Assembly: GCA_027625915.1 (NCBI GenBank) | Contig: JANTQA010000015.1 | Span: 9,205,001-9,269,000, forward strand | Reading direction: 5' to 3' | DNA from: Anaeramoeba flamelloides | Lineage: Eukaryota; Metamonada; Anaeramoebidae | Length of the DNA: 64,000 bases | Part shown: positions 1-12,962 of the stretch, piece after piece | Layout: every line of letters begins with the position of its first letter | How positions within the stretch are numbered: position 1 is the first letter of the stretch | Notes under the pieces: generated by a model | Database searches by the model: none | The model's input: only the letters and a program-made list of their open reading frames with translations | What the model was told of the DNA's origin: nothing | Program-made: the position numbers and the translations under genes

Positions 1-2340
1 TATATACTTTGAAATTGTGTTTTTGTTCAAAGATGGAATTCGATTTTTCAAAATATAAAATTTTCTTTTAGATAATTGGGAATTGTATAATTTTATCCCT
101 AAAATTCAAAATCAATTTTTTTTCTGAGAAAAATGTTTTAAATTGATATAAGGATTCTTGTGAATAAGACCAAACAGTTTGTTAAAAAAAAATTGAAATT
201 TTTTTGTGTAAATTTTTTTAAAAACCAGAAAACCAGAAAATGACTTTGTTCAAAATTTCAAGAATTAAGGAAGTAAGTACATTTTAACATTTTGAAAATT
301 TTTAATTGTGTGAACCTTACTGAAAAATATTTTTTGAGTGCCACCAGATATTGAAACTTTGAAACCAAAATACCATTCATTAGTTTATTCGTGAAAAGAA
401 CCCAAAGTAATTCAGAGTTGAATCTTAAATTTTTCAATTTTTTGAACATTTTTTTTGATTCAATTTTTGGTTTTAATAAATTCGGATTTGGATCAAGAGA
501 TGTGTTTATAGGAACGAATGAAATTAGTCAAAGAGTAAACCAAAAAAATAATCCCAAAAGGTGTGTATTTGAAACAAATCTTTTCTTTTAGTAGACCAAA
601 CACGAAAGATCACCTTTCCAAATAAATTTGTTGAAATCAAGAATGAAAAAAAAAACCCAACAAAAGCCTATTTTCCAAGATTTGTTGATTTTATCTTCTT
701 AGTTTGAGTGAACCCAAACAATTTTTTACCTTGAATTTCTGTCCCCATTACTATTTATTATTATTTTACAAAACATTTTGTGACAAATTGCCTTTCAAAA
801 TTCAATTTTCAAATATTTTTATCAAACCAGGCCAAAACAAAGAATACTATTTCAAAAAATTAAAATAAAGGAGGTTGAATTCTCAGAGAATCAAAAAATA
901 GTTACAAAAGATTCAAACCAAAATAATTGAAAAATTTAGAAAAAATTTCAATCAGATTCAGAATTATTTTTCATTTCCAATTTAATGGAAAATTAATAAT
1001 TATAAAATCAAACGAATTCATCCAATAAAACCCTTATTCTCAAGAAGAATTCAAAAAAATCACCAATTTTCTGAACCCAAACTAGAATTAGATGAATTGA
1101 ATGAAAATAGAATTTTTAAATTCATTTTGGAAATTCTTTAGAAATAAAAATTAATTTGTTTATCAAATATTTTACAAACAAAAGTATTTTCGTCAAGAAT
1201 TAAAAACAAAACCAAATAAAGAATAAGTAATTGTGTCTAATTTTATAGATAAGAGCTTGAAATAAAAGATTTGTATTTATTTTTTCTCGATCAATTTTTT
1301 AATTTTTTTGATCTGCGTTTTTTTAGTTGGTATGAAAATATCTTATACTAGGATATATCCCACTTTAGTATTTATTAAAATATCAATGTATTTGATAAAA
1401 GAAATGATTCGAAGAATTCAGTTTCACATAAATGGTGGCACTCAAAAAATGAAAAATGTACTTACCTTCTTAAGATCTTTCCAAGATTTCATTTTATTTT
1501 TAAAAAATACTATTCCCTTAATTTGATTATTTTTAATCAATAATTAATAACCCAATCCTATTTTTTTTTTTTTTTTCAGTGAGTTAGTAATAACCAAAGG
1601 ATTAAAAATACCAGTCTATTAATCGATTTTCTTATTTTTTCTCATTTTTTTTTAAATGTTGTCAAACAAATAAAAATAATTCAAATTAATAATTCAAATA
1701 AAAAAAAAAATGATAGATATTCTTAAATAACCAATTTGAATATTAATAGTTCGTTTTTTATACTCTTAATATTTTAAAAAGAAAATTGCCTAATCTTTTA
1801 AATTTAAATAAATTTCATAAATAAATAGTTGTAAATCAAAGAATTAATTTTTTCTGATCTTCACGACTTCAATATTTGATTTATTTTTATTGTATTTTTA
1901 AAATAAGATTAAGGATTCAAATCTTATTTGTTCATAAAAACTCTTAGGAATTACTAAAAGTGAGGATTTCATCAAAATAAAAATGTTTTTTGAATTTTTC
2001 TTTTTCATTTTTGATCCTCAAAAATCCATACAAAAAAAGGAACATGATCTTTTGAACTTAAAATTAGATTGTGAAAATGAACTTTTTTAAAAATGATAAC
2101 TCATTTCTCTAAAGTTGATAAATGGGATTGCTTATCAAGTTTAATTGCATCATTATGTAAAGAATTACTTTATTACCTTTGTGATTAAAAATAAATAAGA
2201 GTTACTAGTCACCTAAAGCCATTGTAAAAAATATTAAAAAAATGTTTTCAATAGTGATCTAAAGAACATTCAAAAAACTTCAATAGACAAGCTTTAGGAC
2301 TTTACTAAAAAAATTTTTTTGTCACATCTTTTTAAAACGA
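1..2340. other. Left edge: coding-like shards, no resolved gene
   Basis: No gene can be modelled. At 240 a short ATG frame of 11 codons ends at a good donor (GTAAGTAC), and an open frame of about 66 codons without ATG follows at 391-591. On the minus strand a nine-codon ATG frame starts near 1491 and also ends at GTAAGTAC. The intron-like stretches after these two donors share both the donor end and a TTTTTGAGTGCCACC end, so they look like diverged inverted copies of one another. The rest is A/T-rich with no recognisable product. The 5' exons of the importin-alpha gene should lie here but I could not place them. Confidence 0.3.
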
Positions 2341-2498
2341 ATTTAGCAGTTTAGAAGTAAAAACACGAAAACCAAAACCAAAACAAAAAACCTAAGCAAA
2401 AATAACAGGATTTTTAAAATAAAATACCAAACCAGCAACAAACTTCAGAATAACCAAATTTAAATGCTGTCTTTTCATTTTTCTAATTATTTAAAAAG

Positions 2499-3940
2499 TA
2501 TGACGCCCTGTGGATAACAGTGAAATTTTCAACATCAACAAACAAACAAACCAACTACCTATACCAATCAGGATCTTTGCCAGCTTTGATGAAATTTATT
2601 AATGGAAAGGAATTGATCTCTCAAGAGATGGTAACATTTTAATTTTTGAAGAAAAAAAAACAAAAAAATATTTTTTTTAAAAGTCAAGCTTCTGACTCTT
2701 CTTGTTGGCTTTACACAATAATCCATTTTTGAAAATCAATCAACTAAACAATCTTATTTTATATTTAAAACCTTTATAGTCATTTGTTTCACTTGGAAAT
2801 ATTTGTAAATACTCCCTAAATTTTACATTTTTTGATTTTTAAAACATATTAAATAATGAGCATTCTCTTTAAAACCCTAAAAAAAAATTTTAACAAAAAT
2901 TAGTAAATGATTCTATTGAATGCCGAGAAGAATTTTTACAAAAAGGGTATCTGGATAATATTGTCAGCATGTATAATGAGCAACACCCCAAAAAAATATA
3001 TCAATACGCGACATGGTTACTTGCACAAGTATGCCGATCCCTTAATGAAAATAACCAAAACACCTTTTTGCCATTAGTAACGATCTTTAACAATTTGCTT
3101 GAACAAAACGATCAACAAAATATTAGGCTGAGCTGTGACGGCATTTGCTATTTGATGAGCCAAAAAAAAATGTATCATAAGTTAATAGAAAATAGAGTAT
3201 TTAAAAAGCTGATTAACATTTTGAATTATTTACCCCTAAAGAACCTAAAAACATCGCAATCCGTGTTAGTAACCATTTCACAGATTTTCAAAGTAGAACA
3301 GAACAAGGAAACTGTTTTACAAATACTTGGAGAGTCAGATTTATTATCTGTGTTACAAAAAATAGTCGAGGACACAAGCAATTTATATTTTGAAAAAAAA
3401 GAAAACCAACAAGAATACCAAAACACAAAATCTTTTAAGAATCTAATACCAGAAATATTATATATTTTAAGAAGAATAATTCGAAATGACACAAATATAA
3501 TCCACATTTTAATAAACCATGATTTAATTCTCTGCATATTGCAATTTTTGCAAAATAATAGTCAATTATTACAAGCACCAGAGTTGGCTTTGGACTTTTG
3601 CTGGTTTATGGCATATTTCTGCAAGCACGGCGATGACGAACAATGTCTATGGATTCTCGAAAGTGGCGCAATAAGCTCCATTTCCTCTATCCTTATTTTC
3701 CATAAAAATGATACCAACGTGCTCATACCCGCATTGTTGTCAATCAACCATCTTATACTATTTGAAAATCAAAAAATTGCAAATTTCATCGAACAATATA
3801 ATTGCTTTGATATCATCGACCCCCTTTCAAACCATTCAAATAAACAAATATCATCATTATCCGAAGAAATTATTGATGGTGTTTTTATAATACAAGGAAA
3901 ACTATTATTTGATGAGAATTTCCAAGATGAAAATTATTAA
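2499..3940 (+). CDS. Importin subunit alpha (karyopherin alpha), 5' end not found
   Basis: This protein is the nuclear-import adaptor that binds classical NLS cargo through armadillo repeats and importin-beta through an N-terminal IBB domain. Three exons can be joined in frame: 2499-2630, 2780-2804 (only 25 nt) and 2904-3940, giving 397 residues before TAA. The joined reading YDALWITVKFSTSTNKQ, then EMSFVSLGNILNDSIECRE, lines up with the family pattern FEAAWALTNIASGTSEQ and EQAVWALGNIAGDSxxCRD. YATWLLAQVCR follows, like NATWTLSNLCR. Junctions are GT-AG with consistent phases. The ARM repeats run to near the C-terminus. The IBB and the first ARM repeats are missing. A donor-like GT at 2357 after codons AGC AGT TTA GAA would extend the match by a few residues, but an in-frame stop lies just upstream. 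Whether the gene is complete is unknown. Confidence 0.85.
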
Positions 3941-4307
3941 CAATAAAATTTTTAATTGTTTTTTTTTTTTTTTTTTTAAATTTTGAGAAAAAATTGATAA
4001 TAGCAACATTTGTTATCATTATTATTTATTTGTTACATATACTGTTTCCCATCGCCTTTTATTGAATTGATCTTTTATTTTTTTTCGTTATATTTTGAAA
4101 TAATTCATCAATCGTTGTTTATGGATCTAAAAGGTTAAAATTTTTTTTCTAAGATTGTGCTTTTTTTTTTTTTTTTTTTTATTTGTTTTTAATTTTAAAT
4201 GAATTGAAGAAGAACTTTACTTTTCACATAAGAATAACTATTTAAAAAATTATTAAAATATAAAATCTTTAATTTTCTTTTTATTTCTCAATTTTAAAAA
4301 AAGCTAC

Positions 4308-4400
4308 TCTGAGGTTTTCAGGAATTTTCGAGGAATTGGGTAAAAATCTTAGATTTTATACTATTTGTTTGAATTCTGGAAAATGGCCATTAGGATTTTC
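4308..4400. repeat. Palindromic repeat, family H copy 1
   Basis: An imperfect palindrome: an arm like GAGGTTTTCAGGAATT reads inverted as GAATTCTGGAAAATGGCC, with a TAAAAATCTTAGATTTTA centre. The same pattern recurs near 18.6, 18.96, 33.5, 34.0 and 56.05 kb. No coding content. Confidence 0.5.
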
Positions 4401-5119
4401 TTGGTTTCAGAAATAAATCGAAAATTTTTGAAATATTCCTAATATTTAAGAGTTATTTTTTATTTTTTTTTTAAATTTAGGTATAAATATTTTATCGATT
4501 AAAAAGTAATTTATATTTGTTTTATTCCAATTTAATAAATTGAAATTATTTTTCAATTTTTTTTTTTTTTGATTTTCAATTAATTTCTATTGCTGAAATA
4601 AAAGTTTTAGAAAATTAATAATATTAAAAATTTAATTTTGGCCTAAAGAAATAAATTTCATTTTTCTATAATTGGATATTTATTGAAATTTTATCTCAAA
4701 AAAAAAAAATTAAATTTCAAAGTAATTTATTTTTTTATTTATTTTTTTTATCATAAAATTAGCAAAATTATTTGGTAGTTATTATTAATAAATATATGTG
4801 TTGAGTTTTGAATTACTATTAATGTAATAAATTTTCTGATTTTTAAAATTAAAATAAAAATAAAAATCTTTACAAAAAATTTAAAAATGAATAATTATTA
4901 TTTTTTTTTTCAATTTCAAAAAAAAAAATCAATAACTTAACTACTTTATCTAAAAACTATTTTGACTTTTTATTATAATTCAAATCTGGATTAAAGATAA
5001 ATAAGAAAATTAATATATTAGTAGATCAATTTCATTTTAAATCTAATTTAAAAAACTTGATGAAATTAAGGCAAATCCGGGGTGCTAAGGGATATATATA
5101 TATATATATATAAATAAAC

Positions 5120-5655
5120 CCCATTCCAAAAATTTTTACACACCCAAAATCAAAAATATTCAAAAAAAAAATGAATTTGTTTTATTTTTCCAAACCTAAT
5201 ATAAAACAACATTTAAGTAACCTTGTATGAATGTTTTAATAAACAATCATTTTAATTCAAATAAAATAAAAAAATATAAAACTCAAAAATAAAAACAGGT
5301 GTGTCCAAAATAATGAAACGAGCGGAATAAAAAATTTATTGGTAAATTTGTTGAAATTTCAACAATAATTGTTGATAGATCACATGTTAAGATACTATCT
5401 ACCCATTGTATGCGATTTTCCAATTTAACAAACTCAATATTAACCTTCTATCAACAATTGGAAAAAAAATTCAGATCTAACGAAACAGATTACGTAACTG
5501 CAAAAAAGGAAATGAAAACAAAACAAAAAAGACAAAAAATGAAATATTTTCTAGAATCAAAATTCTTTCCAAATTGAATTTAAAGTACAGTAATGATGTT
5601 CTTTCCACTGTTTAAACTGTGTCCAAATTTTTGGAATCTAGTTTATATATATATT
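5120..5655. mobile_element. Inverted-repeat element, Tc1/mariner-like remnant (family F copy 1)
   Basis: The left end contains ATTCCAAAAATTTTTACACA. The right end contains GTGTCCAAATTTTTGGAAT, which is its inverse. Both ends lie next to TATATA and a TAAAC motif. A diverged copy with the same interior motif (ATTGGTAAATTTGTT) and right end lies at about 58.6-58.97 kb. No transposase frame survives, so this is a short non-autonomous or decayed copy. Assignment to Tc1/mariner rests on the style of the ends only. Confidence 0.5.
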
Positions 5656-6165
5656 CAATTTATTATTTTAGGCAAGTTACTAATTTTTGAAATGGAATTT
5701 ATTATTGATTAAAATAAAATTGTATCCCATTAAGTCATTTAAAGAATTATTAAAAAAGTGTAACATGTATATTTGTTGTAAAAATCTTGAAAATAGATCA
5801 CTTCAAGTTTATTAACTAGTTTATAGATATTTTTCGAAAATTTAAGTTATACCTTTTTTGAAATTACTGTTATATGTGATATTGGAAAATTAGGTTTTTT
5901 ATTCACAACAATTTAAAATTCTAAACCCCCCCCAAAAAAAAAAACATAATTTGCCTAACTTTTGTCATGAACTCTATCAAAATGATAAAGAGAAGAAAAA
6001 AATTGATAAATTTTAATTTTATAAATATTTTCACTTTGAAAAAACAAAAAAAAAAGAAAAACAAAAAAAATAATAATAAATTTGATATTTTTTATATTAA
6101 AAAACTACAATAAAGAAAATCTTGATTAATCTTGGATATTAGATAAACTAATATTGATAATCAAA

Positions 6166-7965
6166 TTAATTCATTTTTTTTTTAAATAACCAATTATTAT
6201 TAAAAGGTATTTCGACATCTGACAATTTCAATGGTGTTTGTCTGAGTTTTCGAGGCTTTTCTTTTGCCTTTCCAAGCGTTAAAGTGTTTAATTTGGGGTT
6301 GTCGATAATATTGACAAAGGGGAAAAAATCGATCACATCTTTGATTCCAAAGGGCATCCTCGAAATATAATCATTTGAAATGATTTTCCAATATTCACCG
6401 TTGTTTAAACCAAATTCGTTTGTTACCGCCTTCACTATTTGTAGCTTTTGGCCTCGATTATGTAGAAATAAATTTAAAGCGTTGCCATCAAAGGATCTAG
6501 TAATCAAGAAAAAGTATCTTTCCAAATCTTGCAACCGGCTAAACATCTCCTTGGCTAAAAGCATGCACCCCAATAAAAATTTGGATTTCCCAAGGAAGAA
6601 CATGTGTTGTTCATAAAACTGCCTTTGGTCTTGGCTCACAAAAAACTTACCCAACCTTTCTGAAAATCGTTTATTGAACCAATACATTAACACTTCTTGG
6701 GTATAAATTTTCTGATAAATTGTTTCCAATTTTGAACTTATTTCTTTTGAATCATCATTTTCATTATCATTTTCATTTTCATTTTCATTTTCATTTTCAT
6801 TTTCGTTTTCGTTTTCATTCTTGTTTTCATTCTTATTGATTTCAGAAAGCTGTTTGATAACACCCCAAAAATCTAAAGTGATTTGAGGAACAGTTTCAGC
6901 AAATTTTAAAGACAGAACACCCAAAAGGATTTCCAAAATAAATTCTGTAAACGTTCTTCGAGAATTCGATAATAGATATTTTAAAGTCGATTTGATTGTC
7001 TGTACTTCCTTTGGGTTAGCTTGGAATATTTCTCCTATTTTGTCCGCAAATGTATTTGTGTAGGGCTTTAAAATCTTGATCGATCCTCCTCCTGTTATTA
7101 CCCAAAGCTGCCCTGTCATCAATTTAAAAACGTCCTTCCCAGACTCAACAACCGAGGAGTCAAAACGACTTAGCCTTTGAGTTTTTGGCGTGCTAACCTT
7201 TAATTCCCTTTTCCTTCTTGATAAAGTTTCTTCAATATTCAGATTGTCAAATCCTAATAATTTGTTTAATTGTTCTGATTCAAATGACTGGGGCAACTCT
7301 GTTGCTTCTTCATCATCTTCACTGGCCAGATCTTCTTCTTCTTCTTCTTCTTCTTTTTTGTTGTTTTGTTCTTTTTCCTTTTGGAATTTGTTCTCCATTA
7401 ATTGTAATTGGGAATTTGTTGGTTGAACAAACACAACAGTATTTGTTCTTTGGTATAATTTCTCTTGCTCGTTTTGAATAAATTCTTCAGTTTCAGAGTT
7501 TGGGTATTTAAAATGGCTTTCCACATCTTTAAATTCATTCAGTTCAGGTACTATTGTTGATTCTTGTTTCTTTTCAAATGGTTTGTTCAGTTGCAAATTG
7601 CTATTTTTTTCAGTCTTCATATTGTGAATTGATTTACGCAATGGCCCGGAATAAAGAACTGATGGCCTTCTTGGCAATTGTTGCCTCGTATCATAGCTCA
7701 CGGAATTGCTTTCCTTTGGAATAATTGGAAGCATTGTCCCTCGTAATTCAGTACTGCTGATCCTTCTTAATAATTGTAGATCAAAAAAGGGAAGTGTTGT
7801 TTCTTGATCTTTTTCGTTTGTGTTGTTTTGTAAAAAGTTGTTGAACGTTGAATTGGTTAAATTAAAACTCCCACTTCCCCAAGTCGGTGCAAGAAAATCA
7901 TGATTTTCAATTTTTGTTTCTGTTTTTTTGGGCTGATTTATGTCATTTTGCTTATTTTTGGACAT
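6166..7965 (-). CDS. Hypothetical protein, 599 residues, unknown family
   Basis: A single uninterrupted frame from ATG (7965-7963) to TAA. I do not recognise the family. The first ~270 residues are polar and low in predicted structure, with an acidic KKEEEEEEEDLASEDDEE patch near residues 200-220. From about residue 285 the sequence becomes compact and probably helical: FKLMTGQLWVITGGGSIKI, then an amphipathic stretch with TEFILEILLGVLSLKF and DFWGVIKQLSE. An (NE)n run near 395-415 is encoded by repeated TTTTCA units on the plus strand. A second helical block continues to about 545 (VLMYWFNKRF, FLGKSKFLLGCMLLAKEMF). The basic tail ends WLFKKKMN. There are no signal peptide or membrane segments. 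Codon use matches neighbouring genes, so it is likely a real intronless gene. The C-terminal half probably forms one helical domain split by the NE insertion. Confidence 0.8.
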   Translation of the reverse strand: MSKNKQNDINQPKKTETKIENHDFLAPTWGSGSFNLTNSTFNNFLQNNTNEKDQETTLPFFDLQLLRRISSTELRGTMLPIIPKESNSVSYDTRQQLPRRPSVLYSGPLRKSIHNMKTEKNSNLQLNKPFEKKQESTIVPELNEFKDVESHFKYPNSETEEFIQNEQEKLYQRTNTVVFVQPTNSQLQLMENKFQKEKEQNNKKEEEEEEEDLASEDDEEATELPQSFESEQLNKLLGFDNLNIEETLSRRKRELKVSTPKTQRLSRFDSSVVESGKDVFKLMTGQLWVITGGGSIKILKPYTNTFADKIGEIFQANPKEVQTIKSTLKYLLSNSRRTFTEFILEILLGVLSLKFAETVPQITLDFWGVIKQLSEINKNENKNENENENENENENENENDNENDDSKEISSKLETIYQKIYTQEVLMYWFNKRFSERLGKFFVSQDQRQFYEQHMFFLGKSKFLLGCMLLAKEMFSRLQDLERYFFLITRSFDGNALNLFLHNRGQKLQIVKAVTNEFGLNNGEYWKIISNDYISRMPFGIKDVIDFFPFVNIIDNPKLNTLTLGKAKEKPRKLRQTPLKLSDVEIPFNNNWLFKKKMN

Positions 7966-9360
7966 TATTTCTTATTTTGCGGCTTGGCGATTCGGAAGAT
8001 GAAAATTTTGGGTACCTAGAGTTAGGTTATAGCTGTTTATTGTTTGATTAAAAAAAAAGACAGTTTCGATAACTAAAAATTGAAATAAATGAAGGTAAAA
8101 AATCATTTATTAACTTTCAAAAAAGAGTACCAAGTATAAAATTAACTTTTTTTTTCTTAAATACACACAGACGAGTTTTTACATAATTTTTTTCAATTTT
8201 TTGTCTTTTTAACAAAAAACGAAAAATATTTTTTCCAAATTTTCCTTTAAAATGATTCAACTTTTGAAATTGGGATTTAATATTTGTTGTCCTATTAAAC
8301 TTGATAAAAAGACATCTAATTTTTTATGGTATTTGATTTGAAAGATTATACTCACAATTGATATTTTTCTAAATTTTTCGATAATTTTACAATATTTATG
8401 GTTGTTAAAATTAGCAACGTGAGACTCTGTAAACTAGTAATACACATCAAAAGTAGTTTATTTTTTCAACAATTCCTTAACCTGAAATGATCAAAGAAAA
8501 AGAAAATAACTCGACATTCAATAAACAACATGTGGCTTTCTGAAAGTTCTATTATTAAAAATCAAAATTTATAAAGGAAAGAGCAAAACTATATACAGAG
8601 TTAATTTTTAAGTTTAATGTTTACTCAATAAACCATAAATTTATTTAAAAAAAGGAAAAATACCAAAAAATTTAAAACAAATTCAATTCATTTTTTGAAA
8701 ATTTTCAAGAAAAAAATTTTGCACTTTTATAGTTGTCATTCATTTCCAAATTAATTGATTTTTAATTATGTTTACTGTGTTCATAATAATGCATACCCAA
8801 TGACTATAATTCGAACTCCAAAAGATAATCTGTGAAGTTTATTTCCTCTTGTTTCAATATAAAATCTAATAAATTATCTAAAATATTATATCTATACTAA
8901 ATCAATTTTTTTTGTAAACCCCTTGATATTTTCAGTGAAATTTAAATTAGGAATGCAATTAATTCAATTTTTTTCAGTTTTTGATTTTTAGATTTGAAAT
9001 TTGTTTGCTTTTAAAAATTTTATAAAAAATTTACTCTTTTTTAAGAGATAAATTTTGTAATTTGATCCTTCATTTTCCAAATTATTTTTTTAATCAATAA
9101 AACTTATAGAAACCAATATCATTTTTCCTTGTCGTTTATTGTTGGTTTCTTTGATCTTTTAATCTATAGGTTTTTTAACAATAAACACGGTTTTTATTTT
9201 GAAATTATCATTAAAATTCTCTTCAAGTATTATTTTGACAATAGTAATATAAAATCACAGATTTTACTTTCCAAATTGATTTGACCATAGATCTAATATT
9301 GGGCAGTTAATTAAATAATATATAGGAACAAGAAGAAGGAGGAGGGGAAGAAGAAACACT

Positions 9361-9536
9361 GTAGCCATTTTCAAATTGAAGACACAAATTTTCAACCAAA
9401 ATTAAGGCACAAAAAAATCTCAAATTAAGGCACAAAATTTGGAATTTTTTTTTTTAGAGAATTTATTTTACTAGAATCTGAATTTTGTGCCTTAATTATC
9501 GTTAAAGTTTGTACCTTAAAAATTGAACTAACTGTA
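9361..9536. mobile_element. Hairpin MITE, family A copy 1 (degraded left tip)
   Basis: Nearly the whole element is a palindrome. AATTAAGGCACAAA units in the left half read inverted as TTTGTGCCTTAATT in the right half, around a poly-T/GAATTTATTTTACTAGAAT centre. The right tip ends in AACTAACTGTA, matching the tips of the better-kept copies at 62941 and 63611. The left tip has diverged. No protein is encoded, so this is non-autonomous. Confidence 0.7.
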
Positions 9537-10194
9537 ATTAAAATTATATCAAGGTTGTTAGGCTGGGGAATAGGGTTTTTTTTTTTGATTTCTGTTTTTA
9601 AATATAAATCTTTAGTTCAAATTTCAAAAGTTAAAAGGTGAGGTCAATTTTTCTAGAGTACCGAGGTTTTCTTCAGGTTTTGAATTTTTCACCACTTCGT
9701 ATTATCAAAATTTGCAAGTATATAATATCTCCAATAATACCTTTTATAATTTTAACCTACTGCTTTGAAAGACAGATCACTTTTTAAAAACCAAATTTTT
9801 TTTATTGTTTTTCTAATTATTTAAAAGTAATTAGATCAAAATATTTAGCTATATCAATCATTATAGTTTATAATTTTTCATTTTCATTTTTATTATTTGA
9901 TTTTAAATTATTCTAAATATTTAAGATATTAAATACCACACTACTGGTATCTTATTTTTTTCGAAAACCAAATTGATACGTATGAATAAATTTGGAAGGG
10001 TCATGGTTTAGTAGTAATCTTATAATTTTATAAATGGCCTTAGTAAACTTTTATTAACAGAAATAATATTTATAATTTAAATAAATTTCCTCTTTTCATT
10101 TTTTTATGAATATTGAAAACAAGGATTAATTTGAATGTTTTTGAATATGATTCTTTTTTGTTCATAATGGCGTTACATGGTCACCAAGGAAATT

Positions 10195-11385
10195 TTTGAG
10201 TATCGAACTTTGATTCTGATATAGATTTTTAAAAAGTTGAATATAAGAATAAGAAAGTACATTTTGAAATATGTTTTTTTTTAAATGAGTTGATAAGAAA
10301 AATAATCATCTAATCTGATCAACTAAATTCATTTTTTAAAGAGTATATTTTAGGTTGTTTCCTGAAAATTTACAATATTTAAAGTGATTTTGGGTTCTAA
10401 TAAATTAATTTTATGGATATTCAAAAAAATTCTTGAATATTACTGTCAAACCTAAAACCCAAAAATTTTCAAAAACACGTTAATTCTTTTTTTCTTATCA
10501 ATTGAAAATATTAGTAAAAAGTCAAAAATCTACTTACATTTTACAATAAAATAATCCAAATATCAAACAACTTATACCTGTTCATATTTGATTATTGGTT
10601 TAATATTACAAATCCATCATTGTTAACTCTTTAGTGAATTCAGAAAACAAAAAAAAAACAACAAATTTGAAAAATTAATTGAGAATGTGACTGAAAACCA
10701 AAATTGAGTTTAGAATATAAATTTTAAAATAAAAATCATTTTCATACATTTTAACTTATTTGAATATATTTTAATTTGAGAGGGGTGTTTGATTGTTGAA
10801 TTTACAATAAATTAAGATAACCCATATGTAAAAATAATAAATCCTCTAAGGTTCCCAATAAAAATATAAAATTTTGAGAAAATAATATTAAAATAAAGAT
10901 ATAAAGTAAATAAAGGTCTTATTTCATAAATACAATAACAAAATAATTCTTGTATAGATACTTTATAATATATTTTTGAATTTATCGAAAGTGAAAAAAT
11001 CACAATAAAGAAGATAAATTTAATTTTCAGTTATTTCCTATATTAAATTTTCAAATTTGTTATTTTTTTGATTTCTGAATTCACCAAAGAGTTAAAATTG
11101 ATGTATTTAGAATATTTACTCAATACGCCAATTGGAACGGTTATAAGTTTTTCCATAATTGTATTATTTGTTTTTAAAATGAAGTAGATTTTTGACTTTT
11201 AATAATATTTTTAATTGATCAGAAAAATAGAATTACCTGTTTTTGATCTTTTCAGTGTTTTAGATTTGACAATTAACTCATTTTATGAATTTTTTTTTTT
11301 CAATCGGAGCTTTATTATTCATATATTCAACTTTTTAAAAATTTATATCAACATCCAAATTCGATATCTAAAATTTTTCATGAAA
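10195..11385. mobile_element. Longer inverted-repeat element, family B copy 3
   Basis: The left part (GATATAGATTTTTAAAAAGTTGAATATAAGAATAAGAAA, cited in pieces) reappears inverted near 11300-11370 (TATTCAACTTTTTAAAAAT, TTATATCAACATC). The inner left region also matches the 397-bp element at 32745 over several hundred bases, including TTTTGGGTTCT and TTCTTGAATATT. This copy is about three times longer, so 32745 looks like an internally deleted relative. A 63-codon minus-strand frame lies inside (10812-11003), but it is not recognisable as a transposase. Confidence 0.5.
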
Positions 11386-12962
11386 CCCTTTTAAATACTT
11401 AAATTAACTCGGTATTAAAGGGGGTCTTAATTGCATTTGGATATTTTTTATCACATTTCTTTTCAATTCTGTTAAAATTAGTGTTATTTTCATTATCAAT
11501 AATCATTGTATTTTTTTGATACGTTGAAACCCTTTTACTGATATATTATTCATTTTTTTAAAAAATAGTTATTTAGATTTGCATTTAAAAAAATTATCTA
11601 ATGGCAAGTGATTAGAATCTACCTCTGGCAACTCAAACAATAAACTATATTGTTATTTGTTTTAAATCACATTAGTCATCCATGATTCAAAGTTCTTTAA
11701 AATTCAATGTGTAAAATAGTAATATTTTTTGAACTTCATCAATGAAAAAAAAATTAATAGATAAATTAAAAATTTTATCAATTTTTGAAAAAAATCCAAC
11801 CTTTTGATACAAATTGAAGGATTGAGTCATCAGCCTATATGTTTCAAAGCTGAAAAATATCTTTATTTTTGTCTCAAAATCTTGTTTTTTTGAAAAAAAT
11901 TGAATTTTATATTAAAAAATTAAATAATTAATGAAGATTATTTGACAAATTATTTCCAAAATAAATAAAATATATCGATGGTGCAACTAGCTTTAAAAGG
12001 GAAGCAAAACCTAGAAGTTTTTGGTTTTTTGTGTTTAGGTTTAATTAGTACATCTTTGAAATTAAAAAATTCTGAGAAAATTGTTACTTTTACGGATTCA
12101 AATATTGATTTATTAATTGATGGAGACTATTTGTATTATGGGTTTCTTTTTTTAGATCTGGACAAGTAAATAAAAAATAATTACAAAATCAAAATATGTA
12201 GTTGTATTTTTCGGAAAAAATCCGAATAATGTATTATACAATACTACTAATAAACTCAAATATATTTAATTAAAAATTTAGTTCAATTTCCCATTTTTGT
12301 AATCTCAGATCTCAACTTTTAAAAAAACTCAAGAGATAGAACCTTTTGAAGTTAAAACAATTTTACAAGTTTTATAATATTGAAAAGCCAATAAAATGCT
12401 TTCTTCTAAGCTTCTCTAAAAAATTTGTAAAATGGAAAATGAAGTGAAAAGTTGTAGATATTTATTTGAATTTGTCAATATTTAAAATTATTTGTTGAGA
12501 GTAAGGTTTCAAACACCCATTTTTATGCTTATTTTTGATCAGATCAAAAAAAGTTATTCAAAAACAATTTCAAATGCCATAAATTTACCATAACATTGCT
12601 TTTTAATCTTTAGGAATTATTTTTTGAAAAATAAAGTAATTAAAAATTAATTTTATTTTTATTGGTAAACAATAACAGTGGAATAGATTTTTCTCAAAGA
12701 GCAATTTACTTTCAACGAACTAACCAACTAATTGAAAAATAAATTAGCAAATATTCGTTCACCTTTTTAAAAAAATATTTCAAAAGATCGTCAAAACTTT
12801 TTTATTCTTTCAGATTTGTAATCTTGTTTAAATTTTGAATTCCAGACTTTCAAGAAAACTTCTCTGGTTTTTTTTTAAGAAAGTTGACTAATATTTTGTT
12901 TCTTATATTTTTTATTAATCATAAAATCCCAAGTAAGTAAAACACAAGAAAAAGTATCTTCA

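Larger units (their letters stand above)
3941..6165. other. Intergenic between importin-alpha and the 599-aa gene
   Basis: No coding frame was recognised. The stretch holds long A and T tracts, one palindromic repeat at 4308-4400, a (TA)n run near 5091 and an inverted-repeat element at about 5120-5655, each listed separately. Confidence 0.6.
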
